Source: Pandoraea sp. PE-S2T-3
GTDB lineage: Bacteria; Pseudomonadota; Gammaproteobacteria; Burkholderiales; Burkholderiaceae
DNA length: 64,000 bases
Assembly: GCF_002179965.1 (NCBI RefSeq)
Contig: NZ_NGUQ01000018.1
Span: forward strand, 558,001 to 622,000
Direction of reading: 5' to 3'
Part shown: positions 30,865-39,623 of the stretch, one piece after another
Layout: each line of letters starts with the position of its first letter
Numbering within the stretch: the first letter of the stretch is position 1
The notes under the pieces: model-generated
Databases searched by the model: none
What the model saw: the letters and a program-made list of their open reading frames with translations, nothing else
What the model was told of the DNA's origin: nothing
Translations under genes and position numbers: made by a program

Positions 30865-30891
30865 TTAGCACTCGTCTGGAGAGAGTGCTAA
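30865..30891 (+). promoter_or_regulatory. CIRCE element (HrcA operator) on the rpoH promoter
   Basis: TTAGCACTC, nine bases, GAGTGCTAA: an exact match to the CIRCE consensus. The left arm coincides with a -35-like TTAGCA (30865-30870) and the right arm overlaps the -10 TAAAAT (30889-30894) at an 18-nt spacing, so bound HrcA would block RNA polymerase. HrcA/CIRCE control of rpoH is known in betaproteobacteria. Confidence 0.95.
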
Positions 30892-30926
30892 AATGCTTTC
30901 CCAGAGGCTAACCAGGAGTCCACCAC

Positions 30927-31865
30927 TTGAGTACTGCCGCCACTTTGCATCCGACGACGCCGGCCACCGGCACGGCGCCGAATTCTCGTGCCCTTGCTAT
31001 CGCCCCGTCGGCATTGATGCTGCCGGGCAGTCTGGGCAACATCGACAGCTATATTCAGGCTGTTCACCGTATTCCGCTGCTGACCGCCGAGGAAGAGCAG
31101 TCGCTCGCCAAGCGTCTGCGCGACAACGACGATCTCGAGGCCGCCCGCCAGCTCGTGCTTTCGCACCTGCGACTGGTGGTGTCGATCGCGCGTAACTACC
31201 TCGGCTACGGGCTGCCGCATGCCGACCTGATTCAGGAAGGCAATATCGGCCTGATGAAGGCCGTGAAGCGCTTCGACCCCACGCAGGGCGTGCGGCTCGT
31301 GTCGTATGCCATGCACTGGATCAAGGCCGAGATTCACGAGTACGTCCTGAAAAACTGGCGCACCGTGAAGGTCGCGACGACCAAGGCCCAGCGCAAGCTG
31401 TTCTTCAATCTGCGTAGCCAGAAGCAGGGCCTGCAAGCGTTCACGCCGGACGAAATCGATCAGGTCGCGCGCGACCTGAATGTGAAGCGCGAAGACGTCA
31501 TCGAGATGGAAACGCGCATGTCCGGTGGCGATATCGCCCTCGAAGGCCATAGCGACGACAGCGACAGCGCCAGCTTCGCCCCGATCGCCTACCTTGCCGA
31601 CTCGCATCAGGAGCCGACGGCCGTGATCGCTGCCCGCGAACGCGACCATCTGCAAAGCGACGGTCTGCAAACGGCTTTGGGCCGTCTGGACCCGCGCAGC
31701 CGCCGTATCATCGAAGCCCGCTGGCTGTCGGTGGAAGACGACGGCAGCGGCGGCGCCACGCTGCACGAACTGGCTGACGAATTCGGCGTCTCCGCCGAAC
31801 GCATCCGCCAGATCGAAGCTGCGGCGATGAAGAAAATGAAGGGTGCGCTGCAAGCGTTTGCGTAA
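30927..31865 (+). CDS. rpoH: RNA polymerase heat-shock sigma factor (sigma-32)
   Basis: Directs transcription of chaperone and protease genes. It has 312 residues. The RpoH box AQRKLFFNLRSQK is intact. Region 2 has NYLGYGLPHADLIQEGNIGLMKAVKRFDP and region 4.2 has GVSAERIRQIEAAAMKKMK. Translation appears to start at TTG 30927: AGGAG lies 8 nt upstream, and there is no in-frame ATG until 31017 (MLPGSLGN), which would delete the conserved leader. The mRNA leader is predicted to be only about 25 nt. The upstream CIRCE site adds HrcA repression. Confidence 0.95.
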   Translation: MSTAATLHPTTPATGTAPNSRALAIAPSALMLPGSLGNIDSYIQAVHRIPLLTAEEEQSLAKRLRDNDDLEAARQLVLSHLRLVVSIARNYLGYGLPHADLIQEGNIGLMKAVKRFDPTQGVRLVSYAMHWIKAEIHEYVLKNWRTVKVATTKAQRKLFFNLRSQKQGLQAFTPDEIDQVARDLNVKREDVIEMETRMSGGDIALEGHSDDSDSASFAPIAYLADSHQEPTAVIAARERDHLQSDGLQTALGRLDPRSRRIIEARWLSVEDDGSGGATLHELADEFGVSAERIRQIEAAAMKKMKGALQAFA

Positions 31866-31949
31866 TCCCGGCTGACATCGGCGCGCGTCTGCTTTAGGAC
31901 GTGCGACACGATGTCACAGCGACGCCCCACGGCGTCGCCTGAACACAGC

Positions 31950-31979
31950 AAAGCCCCGCGATGATTCGCGGGGCTTTTT
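31950..31979 (+). terminator. Intrinsic terminator after rpoH
   Basis: AAGCCCCGCG and CGCGGGGCTT are perfect 10-bp arms with a 6-nt loop, ending in five T. Confidence 0.92.
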
Positions 31980-32068
31980 GCTTTCTGGCGCCGGGCAAAG
32001 TTCGCAGACCAATTGCTTAGGACTTGATGCATCGCAAGGTCTACCGGCAGACCGGCCGATAGAATCGC

Positions 32069-32095
32069 TTCGTACGTGGCCATGCTACGTGCGAA
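32069..32095. repeat. Near-perfect 9-9-9 inverted repeat
   Basis: TTCGTACGT, nine bases, ACGTGCGAA: arms match at 8 of 9 positions. It lies about 130 bp before the cyd -35. The size suits a dimeric regulator, but I do not recognise the site. Confidence 0.45.
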
Positions 32096-32227
32096 GGACG
32101 GCCCGGGGGGCTGCCCGACGCGCCGGACCCTTGTCTCGAATCCGCTTCTCATCGACTGCCAGCCATGGCAGAAGATCCGCATCGAACCAGCGTCATCTGC
32201 GTGTCATCCGCCCTCATCCGCCGCGGT

Positions 32228-32255
32228 TTGACATTTTTAAGCGATAAGGCACAAT
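32228..32255 (+). promoter_or_regulatory. Likely cyd operon promoter
   Basis: TTGACA (perfect -35, 32228-32233) and CACAAT (32250-32255) are 16 nt apart, about 60 nt before the first cyd gene. No clear FNR/Anr site (TTGAT-N4-ATCAA) overlaps it. Confidence 0.6.
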
Positions 32256-32313
32256 GCCTCGGAAGTCGACGCTGTTTCCAACACACGACTTTCGACGCCA
32301 GGAGCCGTCACGG

Positions 32314-32625
32314 ATGGACACCCACTCTCCTAGCAGTCCGAAGCCTCCCGCCACGGCCACGTCTTCGGCGGTGTCGCATTCCGCCCTTACCACCTGGCTG
32401 ATTAGGCGCTGGCGTACCCGCCCTTCCCGTTTCATGCTCGAAATCCTGATCGTTCTCGCGATCAAGGTAGTACTCCTTTTCATTCTGAAAAACGCGTTCT
32501 TCGACGCCCCGATGGCCAAGCACATGTACTTGCCGCCGGACGTCGTGGCCCGCGCCCTGATCGGGCCGCCCGCCGCAGAAACGCCATCCCCCACCCCAAG
32601 TCAAGGTGTCCGCCATGATCAGTAG
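32314..32625 (+). CDS. cydP: Cytochrome bd small membrane subunit, CydP type
   Basis: 103 residues from ATG 32314, with AGGAG about 10 nt upstream. The N-terminal 40 residues are Ser/Pro/Thr-rich. One membrane segment (LEILIVLAIKVVLLFILKNAFF) is followed by a short periplasmic tail. The arrangement of a basic segment, one helix, aromatic end and position directly before cydA fits the family annotated as putative small oxidase subunit CydP. Its stop lies 11 nt inside the cydA frame, indicating coupling. Assignment is from pattern and context. Confidence 0.72.
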   Translation: MDTHSPSSPKPPATATSSAVSHSALTTWLIRRWRTRPSRFMLEILIVLAIKVVLLFILKNAFFDAPMAKHMYLPPDVVARALIGPPAAETPSPTPSQGVRHDQ

Positions 32626-34216
32626 CGAAGTCGTTGACCTCTCGCGCTTGCAGTTCGCCATAACGGCGCTGTATCACTTTCTGTTCGTCCCGCTCACGCT
32701 GGGTCTGTCGTGGCTGCTTGTCATCATGGAGTCGGTCTACGTGATGACCGGCAAGCAGATCTACAAGGACATGACCCAGTTCTGGGGCAAGCTCTTCCTG
32801 ATCAACTTCGCCATGGGCGTGACCACCGGTCTCACGCTCGAATTCCAGTTCGGCACCAATTGGGCGTACTACTCGCACTACGTCGGTGACATCTTCGGGG
32901 TGCCACTCGCTATCGAAGGCCTGATGGCGTTCTTCCTCGAAGCCACCTTCGTCGGCCTGTTCTTCTTCGGCTGGAACAAGCTCTCTCGTATCGGCCACCT
33001 GGCCACCACCTTCGCGGTGGCCCTCGGCTCGAACCTCTCGGCGTTGTGGATTCTCGTGGCCAACGGCTGGATGAACAATCCGGTCGGCGCGCACTTCAAC
33101 TACGAAACCATGCGCATGGAGCTGAACAGCATCTGGGACGTGATCTTCAACCCGGTCGCGCAGGTGAAGTTCGTGCATACGCTCTCTGCGGGCTACGTCA
33201 CTGCTGCCATGTTCGTTCTTGGTATCTCGGCGTGGTATCTGCTCAAGCGTCGCGACGTGCCGTTTGCGTTGCGATCGTTTGCGGTCGCCGCCGGCTTCGG
33301 CCTCGCCTCGACGCTGTCGGTGATCGTGCTCGGCGACGAGTCGGGCTACACCACGGGTGAAGTGCAGAAGGTCAAGCTCGCCGCCATCGAAGCCGAGTGG
33401 GAAACGGCCAAGCCGCCCGCATCGTTCACGCTGTTCGGGTTCCCGAACCAGAAAGAGGAACGCACCGACTTCGCCGTGAAGATTCCTTGGGCGATGGGTC
33501 TGATTGCCACGCGCTCGGTCGATACGCCGGTCATCGGTCTCACGCAACTGCGTGACGAGCACAAGGACAACATCAAGCGCGGCATGATCGCCTTCGCCGC
33601 GCTCGAGAAGCTGCGCAATGGCGACACGTCGCCTGCCGTGCGTGCCGAGTTCGACAAGTACAAGGACGATCTGGGCTACGGTCTGCTGCTCAAGAAGTAC
33701 ACGCCAAATGTGGTCGATGCCACGCCCGAGCAGATTCACATGGCCGCGAACGACACCATTCCGCCGGTCGCGCCGGTGTTCTGGTCGTTCCGCATCATGG
33801 TCGGCCTGGGCTTCCTGTTCCTGTTCACGTTCCTGTGGGCGTTCTGGCTGTGTGCGCGCCGCCGCTTGCTCAAGCCGCGTTCGGCCTGGTTCCTGCGCTG
33901 GACGGTGTGGGCCATTCCGCTGCCTTGGCTGGCCGCTGAATTCGGCTGGATCGTTGCTGAAATGGGCCGTCAGCCGTGGACCATCGCCGGCATTCTGCCG
34001 ACCCATCTCTCGACGTCGTCGCTCTCGGCGGGCGATCTGTATCTGAGCCTCGCGGGCTTCATCATTTTCTACACCGCGTTGCTCATCATCGAGATGTTCC
34101 TGATGGTGAAGTACGTCAAGCTCGGCCCGTCGTCGCTGCATACCGGCCGCTACCACTTCGAGACGGAAGACGGTGCGAGCGGGGCCATTGGCCGCGACCG
34201 TCCGGCCTCGGTCTGA
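32615..34216 (+). CDS. cydA: Cytochrome bd ubiquinol oxidase subunit I
   Basis: Quinol-oxidising, haem-bearing subunit of the high-affinity O2 reductase. ATG 32615 (AAGGTG upstream) gives 533 residues. Haem ligands are visible: His in ITALYHFLFVPLTLGLS (b595), His in QVKFVHTLSAGYV and Met in IVAEMGRQPW (b558). GRQPW is a family hallmark. The Q-loop follows residue 240. GTG 32606 is also in frame but has no better ribosome site. First of the three core subunits cydA-cydB-cydX. Confidence 0.96.
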   Translation: MISSEVVDLSRLQFAITALYHFLFVPLTLGLSWLLVIMESVYVMTGKQIYKDMTQFWGKLFLINFAMGVTTGLTLEFQFGTNWAYYSHYVGDIFGVPLAIEGLMAFFLEATFVGLFFFGWNKLSRIGHLATTFAVALGSNLSALWILVANGWMNNPVGAHFNYETMRMELNSIWDVIFNPVAQVKFVHTLSAGYVTAAMFVLGISAWYLLKRRDVPFALRSFAVAAGFGLASTLSVIVLGDESGYTTGEVQKVKLAAIEAEWETAKPPASFTLFGFPNQKEERTDFAVKIPWAMGLIATRSVDTPVIGLTQLRDEHKDNIKRGMIAFAALEKLRNGDTSPAVRAEFDKYKDDLGYGLLLKKYTPNVVDATPEQIHMAANDTIPPVAPVFWSFRIMVGLGFLFLFTFLWAFWLCARRRLLKPRSAWFLRWTVWAIPLPWLAAEFGWIVAEMGRQPWTIAGILPTHLSTSSLSAGDLYLSLAGFIIFYTALLIIEMFLMVKYVKLGPSSLHTGRYHFETEDGASGAIGRDRPASV

Positions 34217-34237
34217 TCGTCAGGGAGAAACCACATC

Positions 34238-35380
34238 ATGATGATCGATTACACCGTACTCAAGCTGATCTGGTGGGTGCTCATCGGCGTGCTGCTGATC
34301 GGCTTCGCCTTCTTCGACGGCTTCGACATGGGCACCGGCACGCTGCTGCCCTTCCTTGGCAAAACCGACGCCGAGCGCCGCGTCATCATCAACACCGTTG
34401 CCCCCACTTGGGAAGGCAATCAAGTCTGGTTCGTGACGGCAGGCGGCGCGATGTTTGCCGCGTGGCCGCTGGTGTATGCCGCCGCGTTCTCGGGGCTCTA
34501 CTGGGCGCTGCTGCTCGTGCTCTTTGCGTTGTTCCTGCGACCGGTCGGCTTCGACTATCGAAATAAGTTGCCGAGCGCACGCTGGCGCACGTCGTGGGAC
34601 TGGGCGCTGTTCGTCGGCAGCGTGGTGCCGTCGCTGGTGTTTGGCGTAGCGTTCGGCAATCTGCTGCTTGGCCTGCCGTTCTCGTACGACAACACGCTGC
34701 GCTCCACGTACACCGGCTCGTTCTGGGCATTGCTCAACCCGTTCGCGCTGCTGTGCGGTCTGGTCAGCGTACTCATGCTGGTCACGCACGGCGCGGCGCA
34801 CCTGCGCATGAAGGCCGATCCGCTGGTGGCCGAGCGCGCGGGCCGCATCATGCGGATGACGGCACTGGGTACGTTGCTGCTGTTCCTCGTCGCAGGCGTG
34901 CTCGTCGCCACGCACGTCGACGGCTTCGCCATCACGCAGATGGCCTCGACCGGCGCGCCGGCCAACCCGCTCATGAAGCAGGTCACCACCGGCCCCGGCC
35001 TGTGGCTCACCAACTACCACACGTATCCGTGGATGATCGCGGCGCCCGTCGTCGCTTGCTTGTGCGCGTTGCTGGCAGCGTTGCTCGCCACGAGCCGTGC
35101 TTACGCGTGGACGTTCGTGATCACCGGGCTGATGATGGCCGGCATCATCCTCACGGCGGGCTTCTCGATGTTCCCGTTCGTGATGCCGTCGTCCACCGCG
35201 CCGGGCAGCAGCCTGACGCTCTGGGATGCCAGTTCGAGCCAGCTCACGCTGCAAATCATGTTGATCGCCGTCGTTGTCTTCCTGCCGATCGTGCTCGCCT
35301 ACACCGGCTGGGTGTACCGCGTGGTTCGCGGTCGCGTGACGATCGACGAGGTCAACGAAAACCCGCACACGATGTACTGA
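34238..35380 (+). CDS. cydB: Cytochrome bd ubiquinol oxidase subunit II
   Basis: 380 residues with eight or nine hydrophobic segments. The N-terminus [20 protein letters not shown] and [20 protein letters not shown] are CydB signatures, as is [20 protein letters not shown]. Two adjacent ATGs (34238, 34241) are both possible; AGGGAG precedes. cydX follows after 15 nt. Confidence 0.96.
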   Translation: MMIDYTVLKLIWWVLIGVLLIGFAFFDGFDMGTGTLLPFLGKTDAERRVIINTVAPTWEGNQVWFVTAGGAMFAAWPLVYAAAFSGLYWALLLVLFALFLRPVGFDYRNKLPSARWRTSWDWALFVGSVVPSLVFGVAFGNLLLGLPFSYDNTLRSTYTGSFWALLNPFALLCGLVSVLMLVTHGAAHLRMKADPLVAERAGRIMRMTALGTLLLFLVAGVLVATHVDGFAITQMASTGAPANPLMKQVTTGPGLWLTNYHTYPWMIAAPVVACLCALLAALLATSRAYAWTFVITGLMMAGIILTAGFSMFPFVMPSSTAPGSSLTLWDASSSQLTLQIMLIAVVVFLPIVLAYTGWVYRVVRGRVTIDEVNENPHTMY

Positions 35381-35395
35381 TCAAGGAGCTGCGAC

Positions 35396-35512
35396 ATGTG
35401 GTATTTCTCTTGGGTTCTCGGCCTTGGCCTCGCGCTCGCGTTCGGCATCATCAACGTGATGTGGTTCGAAGCGCATGACGATCTCGAACGACGCAGTCAG
35501 GAAGGCAGCTGA
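35396..35512 (+). CDS. cydX: Cytochrome bd small subunit CydX
   Basis: A 38-residue single-helix protein beginning MWYFSWVLGLGLALAFGIIN, followed by VMWFEAHDDLERR, the exact pattern of CydX/YbgT proteins that stabilise the haems of CydAB. AAGGAGCTGCGAC precedes ATG 35396. It is short enough to be missed by length-filtered gene callers. Confidence 0.93.
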   Translation: MWYFSWVLGLGLALAFGIINVMWFEAHDDLERRSQEGS

Positions 35513-35518
35513 ACGTCG

Positions 35519-35544
35519 AACGCGCCCCTCGGGGCGCGTTTTTT
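35519..35544 (+). terminator. Terminator of the cyd operon
   Basis: AACGCGCCCC and GGGGCGCGTT form a long GC stem closed by CTCG, followed by TTTT. Confidence 0.9.
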
Positions 35545-35635
35545 CTTGGTGTGGCACAAAGACCGAAACCGCGCGTGCGGCGACCAAGCCCGCGCGACAC
35601 GCACGCAGTACCGTGGCGCCTCTCTGACTGAAACG

Positions 35636-36508
35636 ATGAGGTTTGCCATGCTCCCGACACCCTCCGCCTCCGCCGCTGCCGCGTCTGTTTCCGCTTCCGA
35701 GCGCTGCGACGTGTGCCAGCGACTCAAGGCCGCGCCCACCTTCGAATATCTCGACCACGTGGCGCGCAGCCAGCGCGGCACGCCGGTTCTCAACCGCACG
35801 CCGTCGCAACTCTCCTGCCTGAAACTGATTCTCGACATGCCATATGCGGCGCTACGGGCCGAACATCTGATCAATACCGGCATGCCGCCCGAGGGGGCCG
35901 CCGATCTTGTCGCACGCCTGAGTCAATGCCCTGCTGGCGAATTGCAGCGACGCATTCAAGCCACGCCGACACTGCGCGACTGGTTTGATCACATCGCCCT
36001 GCCACCCCCTGCCGGGGTGGACGAGGACTCGCTGATCCTGTCGCTACGGGTGCTTCAGTTGTTCGCGCACCCGACCAGCGTGCCGGTTGTATTCGACCCC
36101 AATCGCCGGACGGTCTCGCTGTTTTACGCACCCGGCCGTGCGCCGCAGGAAGGCGCCATTCCTGCCGACGGTGCCATACCGCGAATGCTGCTCGATGCTG
36201 CCGAATGTCTCGATCCCGACGCCCCCGCGTCTCGGGCCAGTCGTACGGCACTGGACCTGCTCGTACGTACCAACGACATCGACGGTCGCCGCCAACGCTC
36301 CCCCTTCTGGCAATGCGATTCCGACTATTGGTGGCACGGAGGCGACGTGGTGCGCTCCGTCTCGACCCAGCTCACCCCGGAATTCGAAACTTGGCTGGAA
36401 GCGCGACGCGATACCGCGGTTTCACACAGCTTCTTTCATACCCACCGGGAATTGATTGCCGCCAATGCCCGGCGACGCAATGAGATGCTGCACCCAGCAT
36501 CCGAGTAA
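35636..36508 (+). CDS. Hypothetical protein, family not recognised
   Basis: 290 residues from ATG 35636 (or 286 from 35648). The first 20 residues are Ala/Ser-rich; then CDVCQRLKAAPTFEYLDHVA gives a CxxC pair. The middle is helical and hydrophilic with no signal peptide or membrane segment. The C-terminal half is rich in Trp/His/Asp (PFWQCDSDYWWHGGDVVR, SHSFFHTHRELIAANARRR). The frame has strong GC3 codon bias and a bracketing terminator, so I believe it is a real gene. I cannot assign a function; its neighbours (cyd operon, SCO gene) give no clear hint. Confidence 0.72.
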   Translation: MRFAMLPTPSASAAAASVSASERCDVCQRLKAAPTFEYLDHVARSQRGTPVLNRTPSQLSCLKLILDMPYAALRAEHLINTGMPPEGAADLVARLSQCPAGELQRRIQATPTLRDWFDHIALPPPAGVDEDSLILSLRVLQLFAHPTSVPVVFDPNRRTVSLFYAPGRAPQEGAIPADGAIPRMLLDAAECLDPDAPASRASRTALDLLVRTNDIDGRRQRSPFWQCDSDYWWHGGDVVRSVSTQLTPEFETWLEARRDTAVSHSFFHTHRELIAANARRRNEMLHPASE

Positions 36509-36540
36509 CCTCACCACGGATAAGCATCGACGACAGACGT

Positions 36541-36570
36541 AAAAAGGGCGGCTCCAGGCCGCCCTTTCTT
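36541..36570. terminator. Bidirectional terminator between the hypothetical gene and the cox locus
   Basis: AAAGGGCGGC and GCCGCCCTTT are 10-bp arms with a 5-nt loop, flanked by A and T runs. It serves both convergent units. Confidence 0.88.
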
Positions 36571-36634
36571 ACTGCCAATCACTGCGAAACACTACCCATC
36601 GGAAATCCGGTGCGTGCCAGAATCTCCGCCGCGC

Positions 36635-37237
36635 TTAGCTCAACAGCGTCTTCAGATCCTGCGCCATCGCGTCGACCGGCTCGTCCGGACGCATGAACAG
36701 ACGCAGTTGCCCCTTCGGGTCGAAGACATAAATGCCGGCGGTATGGTCGATGGTGTAGTTGGTCGGCGTCGAGCCTTCCACCTTGTTGACCACCACGCGG
36801 AACGACTTGGTCACTTGCTTGAGCGCCGCATCGTCCGCCGGGCGCAGCCCCACGAACGCCGGGTTGAACGCCGGCACGTACTGCCCCATCAATTCCGCCG
36901 TGTCTCGCTGCGGATCGACGGTCACGAAAAGCACCTGCACGTTCTGCGCGTCCGGGCCGAGCTTCTGCATCACCTGATTGAGTTCGGCCATCGTGGTCGG
37001 GCACACATCCGGGCAATGCGTGTAGCCGAAGAACATCACCACGGCTTTGCCCTTGTAATCGGCGAGCGTGCGCGTTTTGCCCTGCGGGTCGAGCAACGAG
37101 AAGTCCTGCGCGAACTCCTTGTTACCGGTGATATCGAGACTCTGGAACGTCGGACCGTCCTTGCCGCAGGCGGCGAGCAAAACGGTAAGCCCCATCAGAA
37201 ACATCGCGCGGCGCAACCAGATGACAGCAAGCTTCAT
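36635..37237 (-). CDS. SCO1/SenC family copper chaperone lipoprotein
   Basis: Delivers copper to the CuA site of cytochrome c oxidase. 200 residues with lipobox LLAAC (Cys about residue 24). The thioredoxin-fold domain has THCPDVCPTT (CxxxC) and the distal His in YTIDHTAGIYVF, the three copper ligands of Sco proteins. Last gene of the cox locus on this strand, after ctaB, with a hairpin between. Confidence 0.95.
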   Translation of the reverse strand: MKLAVIWLRRAMFLMGLTVLLAACGKDGPTFQSLDITGNKEFAQDFSLLDPQGKTRTLADYKGKAVVMFFGYTHCPDVCPTTMAELNQVMQKLGPDAQNVQVLFVTVDPQRDTAELMGQYVPAFNPAFVGLRPADDAALKQVTKSFRVVVNKVEGSTPTNYTIDHTAGIYVFDPKGQLRLFMRPDEPVDAMAQDLKTLLS

Positions 37238-37272
37238 GAAGAAATGACCCCGAAACGTATGGAATTGATGGC

Positions 37273-37319
37273 CTGAAAAGACAACAGGCGCGTCGGCAGA
37301 GAAAACCGTACGCGCCTGT
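37273..37319 (-). terminator. Hairpin between ctaB and the SCO gene, possible attenuator
   Basis: ACAGGCGCGT and ACGCGCCTGT are perfect 10-bp arms with a 16-nt loop. On the minus strand the stem is followed by TGTCTTTTC, weakly T-rich, so partial termination after ctaB is plausible. Confidence 0.55.
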
Positions 37320-37360
37320 CATCGTCCGCACCCGGCCGTGGCCGGATACCGTTCAGACAC

Positions 37361-38266
37361 TTAACCGAGCAAATAGATCTGCACGTAGTGATCGATCAGC
37401 AACGCGGCGAACAGCAGCGAGAGGTAGACGATCGAATAGCGGAACATCGAGCGCGAGAGCGCATCGGAATAGTTGCGCCACAACTTGATCGCGTAGCCCA
37501 GGAAGATGCCCGAGAGCACGACCGCCGAGGCGAGGTACAAATAACCGCTCATGCGATGCGCAAACGGCAGCAGCGACACGGCAAACAGCACCACGCTATA
37601 AAGCAGAATCTGAAGACGCGTGTACTTTTCGCCGTGCGTATTCGGCAGCATCGGCAAGCCGGAATTCACATAGTCCTGACGGCGATAGAGCGCGAGCGCC
37701 CAGAAGTGCGGCGGCGTCCAGACGAAGATGATGAGCACCAGAATCCACGCATCGGCCGGAACGGCGCCGGTCACGGCGGCCCAGCCGAGGGCCGGCGGCA
37801 TCGCACCCGCAGCACCGCCGATCACGATGTTCTGCGGCGTCGAGGGCTTCAGGATGATGGTGTAGATGAGGGCGTAGCCGACGAAGGTGCCGAGCGTGAG
37901 CCACATCGTGAGCGCGTTGGTGTACGTGTAGAGCACCACCATGCCGGCAGCACCCAGAATCGTCGAGAAGACGATGATCTGCCACGGTGCGATTTCACCC
38001 CGGGCGGACGGACGCCACGCGGTGCGGCGCATGAGCGCGTCGACGCGTTGCTCGATCAGGCAATTCACGGCGAAAGCGGAACCGGCGAGCAGCCAGATAC
38101 CGATGGTGCCGCCAATCAGCACCTGCCACGGCACCATACCGCGCGTGGACAGGAACATGCCGATGACGGCGCAGAACACGGCGAGCTGCGTCACACGGGG
38201 CTTGGTCAACGCCCAGTATTGTGCGATACGGCTAGACGGCGGATGGGGAAGGGTCGTGCTTTTCAT
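37361..38266 (-). CDS. ctaB: Protohaem IX farnesyltransferase
   Basis: Converts haem B to haem O, the first step to haem A. 301 residues with about nine membrane segments. The prenyltransferase motif [22 protein letters not shown] contains the conserved Asn and Asp residues, and a second polar loop reads [20 protein letters not shown]. Also called cyoE. It lies 18 nt downstream of ctaA. Confidence 0.96.
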   Translation of the reverse strand: MKSTTLPHPPSSRIAQYWALTKPRVTQLAVFCAVIGMFLSTRGMVPWQVLIGGTIGIWLLAGSAFAVNCLIEQRVDALMRRTAWRPSARGEIAPWQIIVFSTILGAAGMVVLYTYTNALTMWLTLGTFVGYALIYTIILKPSTPQNIVIGGAAGAMPPALGWAAVTGAVPADAWILVLIIFVWTPPHFWALALYRRQDYVNSGLPMLPNTHGEKYTRLQILLYSVVLFAVSLLPFAHRMSGYLYLASAVVLSGIFLGYAIKLWRNYSDALSRSMFRYSIVYLSLLFAALLIDHYVQIYLLG

Positions 38267-38284
38267 ACACTCAGAGGCAATGCG

Positions 38285-39526
38285 CTACGCCGAGCCAGTC
38301 GGGGCGCCAGCGAGTGGTGCGGCAGCCGGCTCCGCTGCGGGGAGGGGCTTCTGGCGGGCGGGATCGGCAGACGAATCCAGGGGACTCAGATCAGCCGAAA
38401 CAGACGCCGCCCGGGCGGCGCGAATGCGGTAGTTTAACATAACAAGCAATAGCAGCAGGACCGCCGCCCCACCGTTGTGCGCAATGGCGTTCAGCAACGG
38501 CCACTGGAAAACGATGTTCGACAGCCCCGTCGCAAACTGCACGAGGACAAGCATAAATACCAGAGTTGCGGGCCGCCGTAGCGCGGCATGTCGTCGCAGG
38601 CGCGTCGCCAGCCAGCCCAGATAAAGCACCACGATCACCGCGAACGTCCGGTGCGCCCAGTGAATCGCGACGAGGGCGTCCATCGGAATGACCTCCCCGC
38701 CGGCCGTCTTGCCCAGCTCACGCCAGAGCTTGAAGCCGTTGTGGAAGTCCATCGACGGCACCCACTGACCTTGACACGTTGGGAAGTCAGTACAGGCGAG
38801 CACGGCGTAGTTGGTACTCACCCAGCCACCCAGCGCAATCTGGAACACCAGCAATGCCAGCCCGATCAGCGCCGCCCAGCGCCAGCGCAACGCACTGGGA
38901 TCCGCCGCAATACGTGACGCAGGCACCTGACTCGACGCGAGCCACGCCAGCGAGCCCAGCAAAGTGAGCGCCAGCATCAGGTGCGTCGTAACGATCACCG
39001 GCTGGAGCTTCATGGTGACCGTCCACGCACCGAACGCGCCTTGCACGCACACGAGCACGAACAGCCACGTGGCGAGCCACGGCGACTGCACCGGCACGTG
39101 TCCTGGTGTGCGCCCTTGCAACGCGGCGTCGCGGCGCCCGCGGACTTTCAGCCATTTCGTCCAGGCCATCACCATCAGTACGATGATCAGCACGCCCACT
39201 GCCATGGCGAAATACCGGTGGATCATCTCGATCCACGCCTTGACGAACGTCACCGGCCCGGTCGGCAGCATCAACTGTGCCGCGTGAATGTCGGCATGTG
39301 CCGCAAACGGCGACGACGTGCCGTAGCAGCCCGGCCAGTCGGGACAGCCGAGCCCCGAATCCGTCAGGCGCGTGAAACCGCCGAACATGATCAGGTCCAG
39401 CGTGAGAAAGGTCGTCACCCAAGCCAGTTTGCGGTACTTGTCGGCGTCGCGGCGCAGCAGCACCCAGCCCAGCGGCAGCACCGCGATACACAGGCCGATG
39501 AAGCCCAGTTCCAGAAGGTAAAGCAT
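38285..39526 (-). CDS. ctaA: Haem A synthase (CtaA/COX15)
   Basis: Oxidises haem O to haem A for aa3-type oxidase. 413 residues with eight hydrophobic helices in two four-helix halves. FGGFTRLTDSGLGCPDWPGCYG holds the Cys pair of the periplasmic loop; EMIHRYFAM and HWAHRTFAV carry haem-ligand His residues. The last 40 residues are a low-complexity Ala/Pro tail. It works with ctaB immediately downstream. Confidence 0.95.
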   Translation of the reverse strand: MLYLLELGFIGLCIAVLPLGWVLLRRDADKYRKLAWVTTFLTLDLIMFGGFTRLTDSGLGCPDWPGCYGTSSPFAAHADIHAAQLMLPTGPVTFVKAWIEMIHRYFAMAVGVLIIVLMVMAWTKWLKVRGRRDAALQGRTPGHVPVQSPWLATWLFVLVCVQGAFGAWTVTMKLQPVIVTTHLMLALTLLGSLAWLASSQVPASRIAADPSALRWRWAALIGLALLVFQIALGGWVSTNYAVLACTDFPTCQGQWVPSMDFHNGFKLWRELGKTAGGEVIPMDALVAIHWAHRTFAVIVVLYLGWLATRLRRHAALRRPATLVFMLVLVQFATGLSNIVFQWPLLNAIAHNGGAAVLLLLLVMLNYRIRAARAASVSADLSPLDSSADPARQKPLPAAEPAAAPLAGAPTGSA

Positions 39527-39623
39527 CGGTTTTACGTCAATCCTTCGTCATGTCCGGCGCGTGCTCGCAGCCGAATTTCCGTCATACGGTCAGCGACCGC
39601 CCTTGCCCCAGCCGTGGCCCCGA

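Larger units (their letters stand above)
31866..32313. other. Intergenic region between rpoH and the cyd operon
   Basis: 448 nt without a convincing gene. It holds the rpoH terminator, a 9-9-9 dyad at 32069-32095 and the cyd promoter near 32228. The open frames here (for example 31978-32247 on plus) have no recognisable protein sequence. Confidence 0.6.

Noticed and set aside
31607-32182. Minus-strand frame across the rpoH end and terminator
   Set aside because: It crosses a strong terminator and the rpoH coding region and has no domain pattern.
32228-32245. FNR/Anr site in the cyd promoter
   Set aside because: TTGACATTTTTAAG fits only one half of TTGAT-N4-ATCAA; it is better read as a -35 element.
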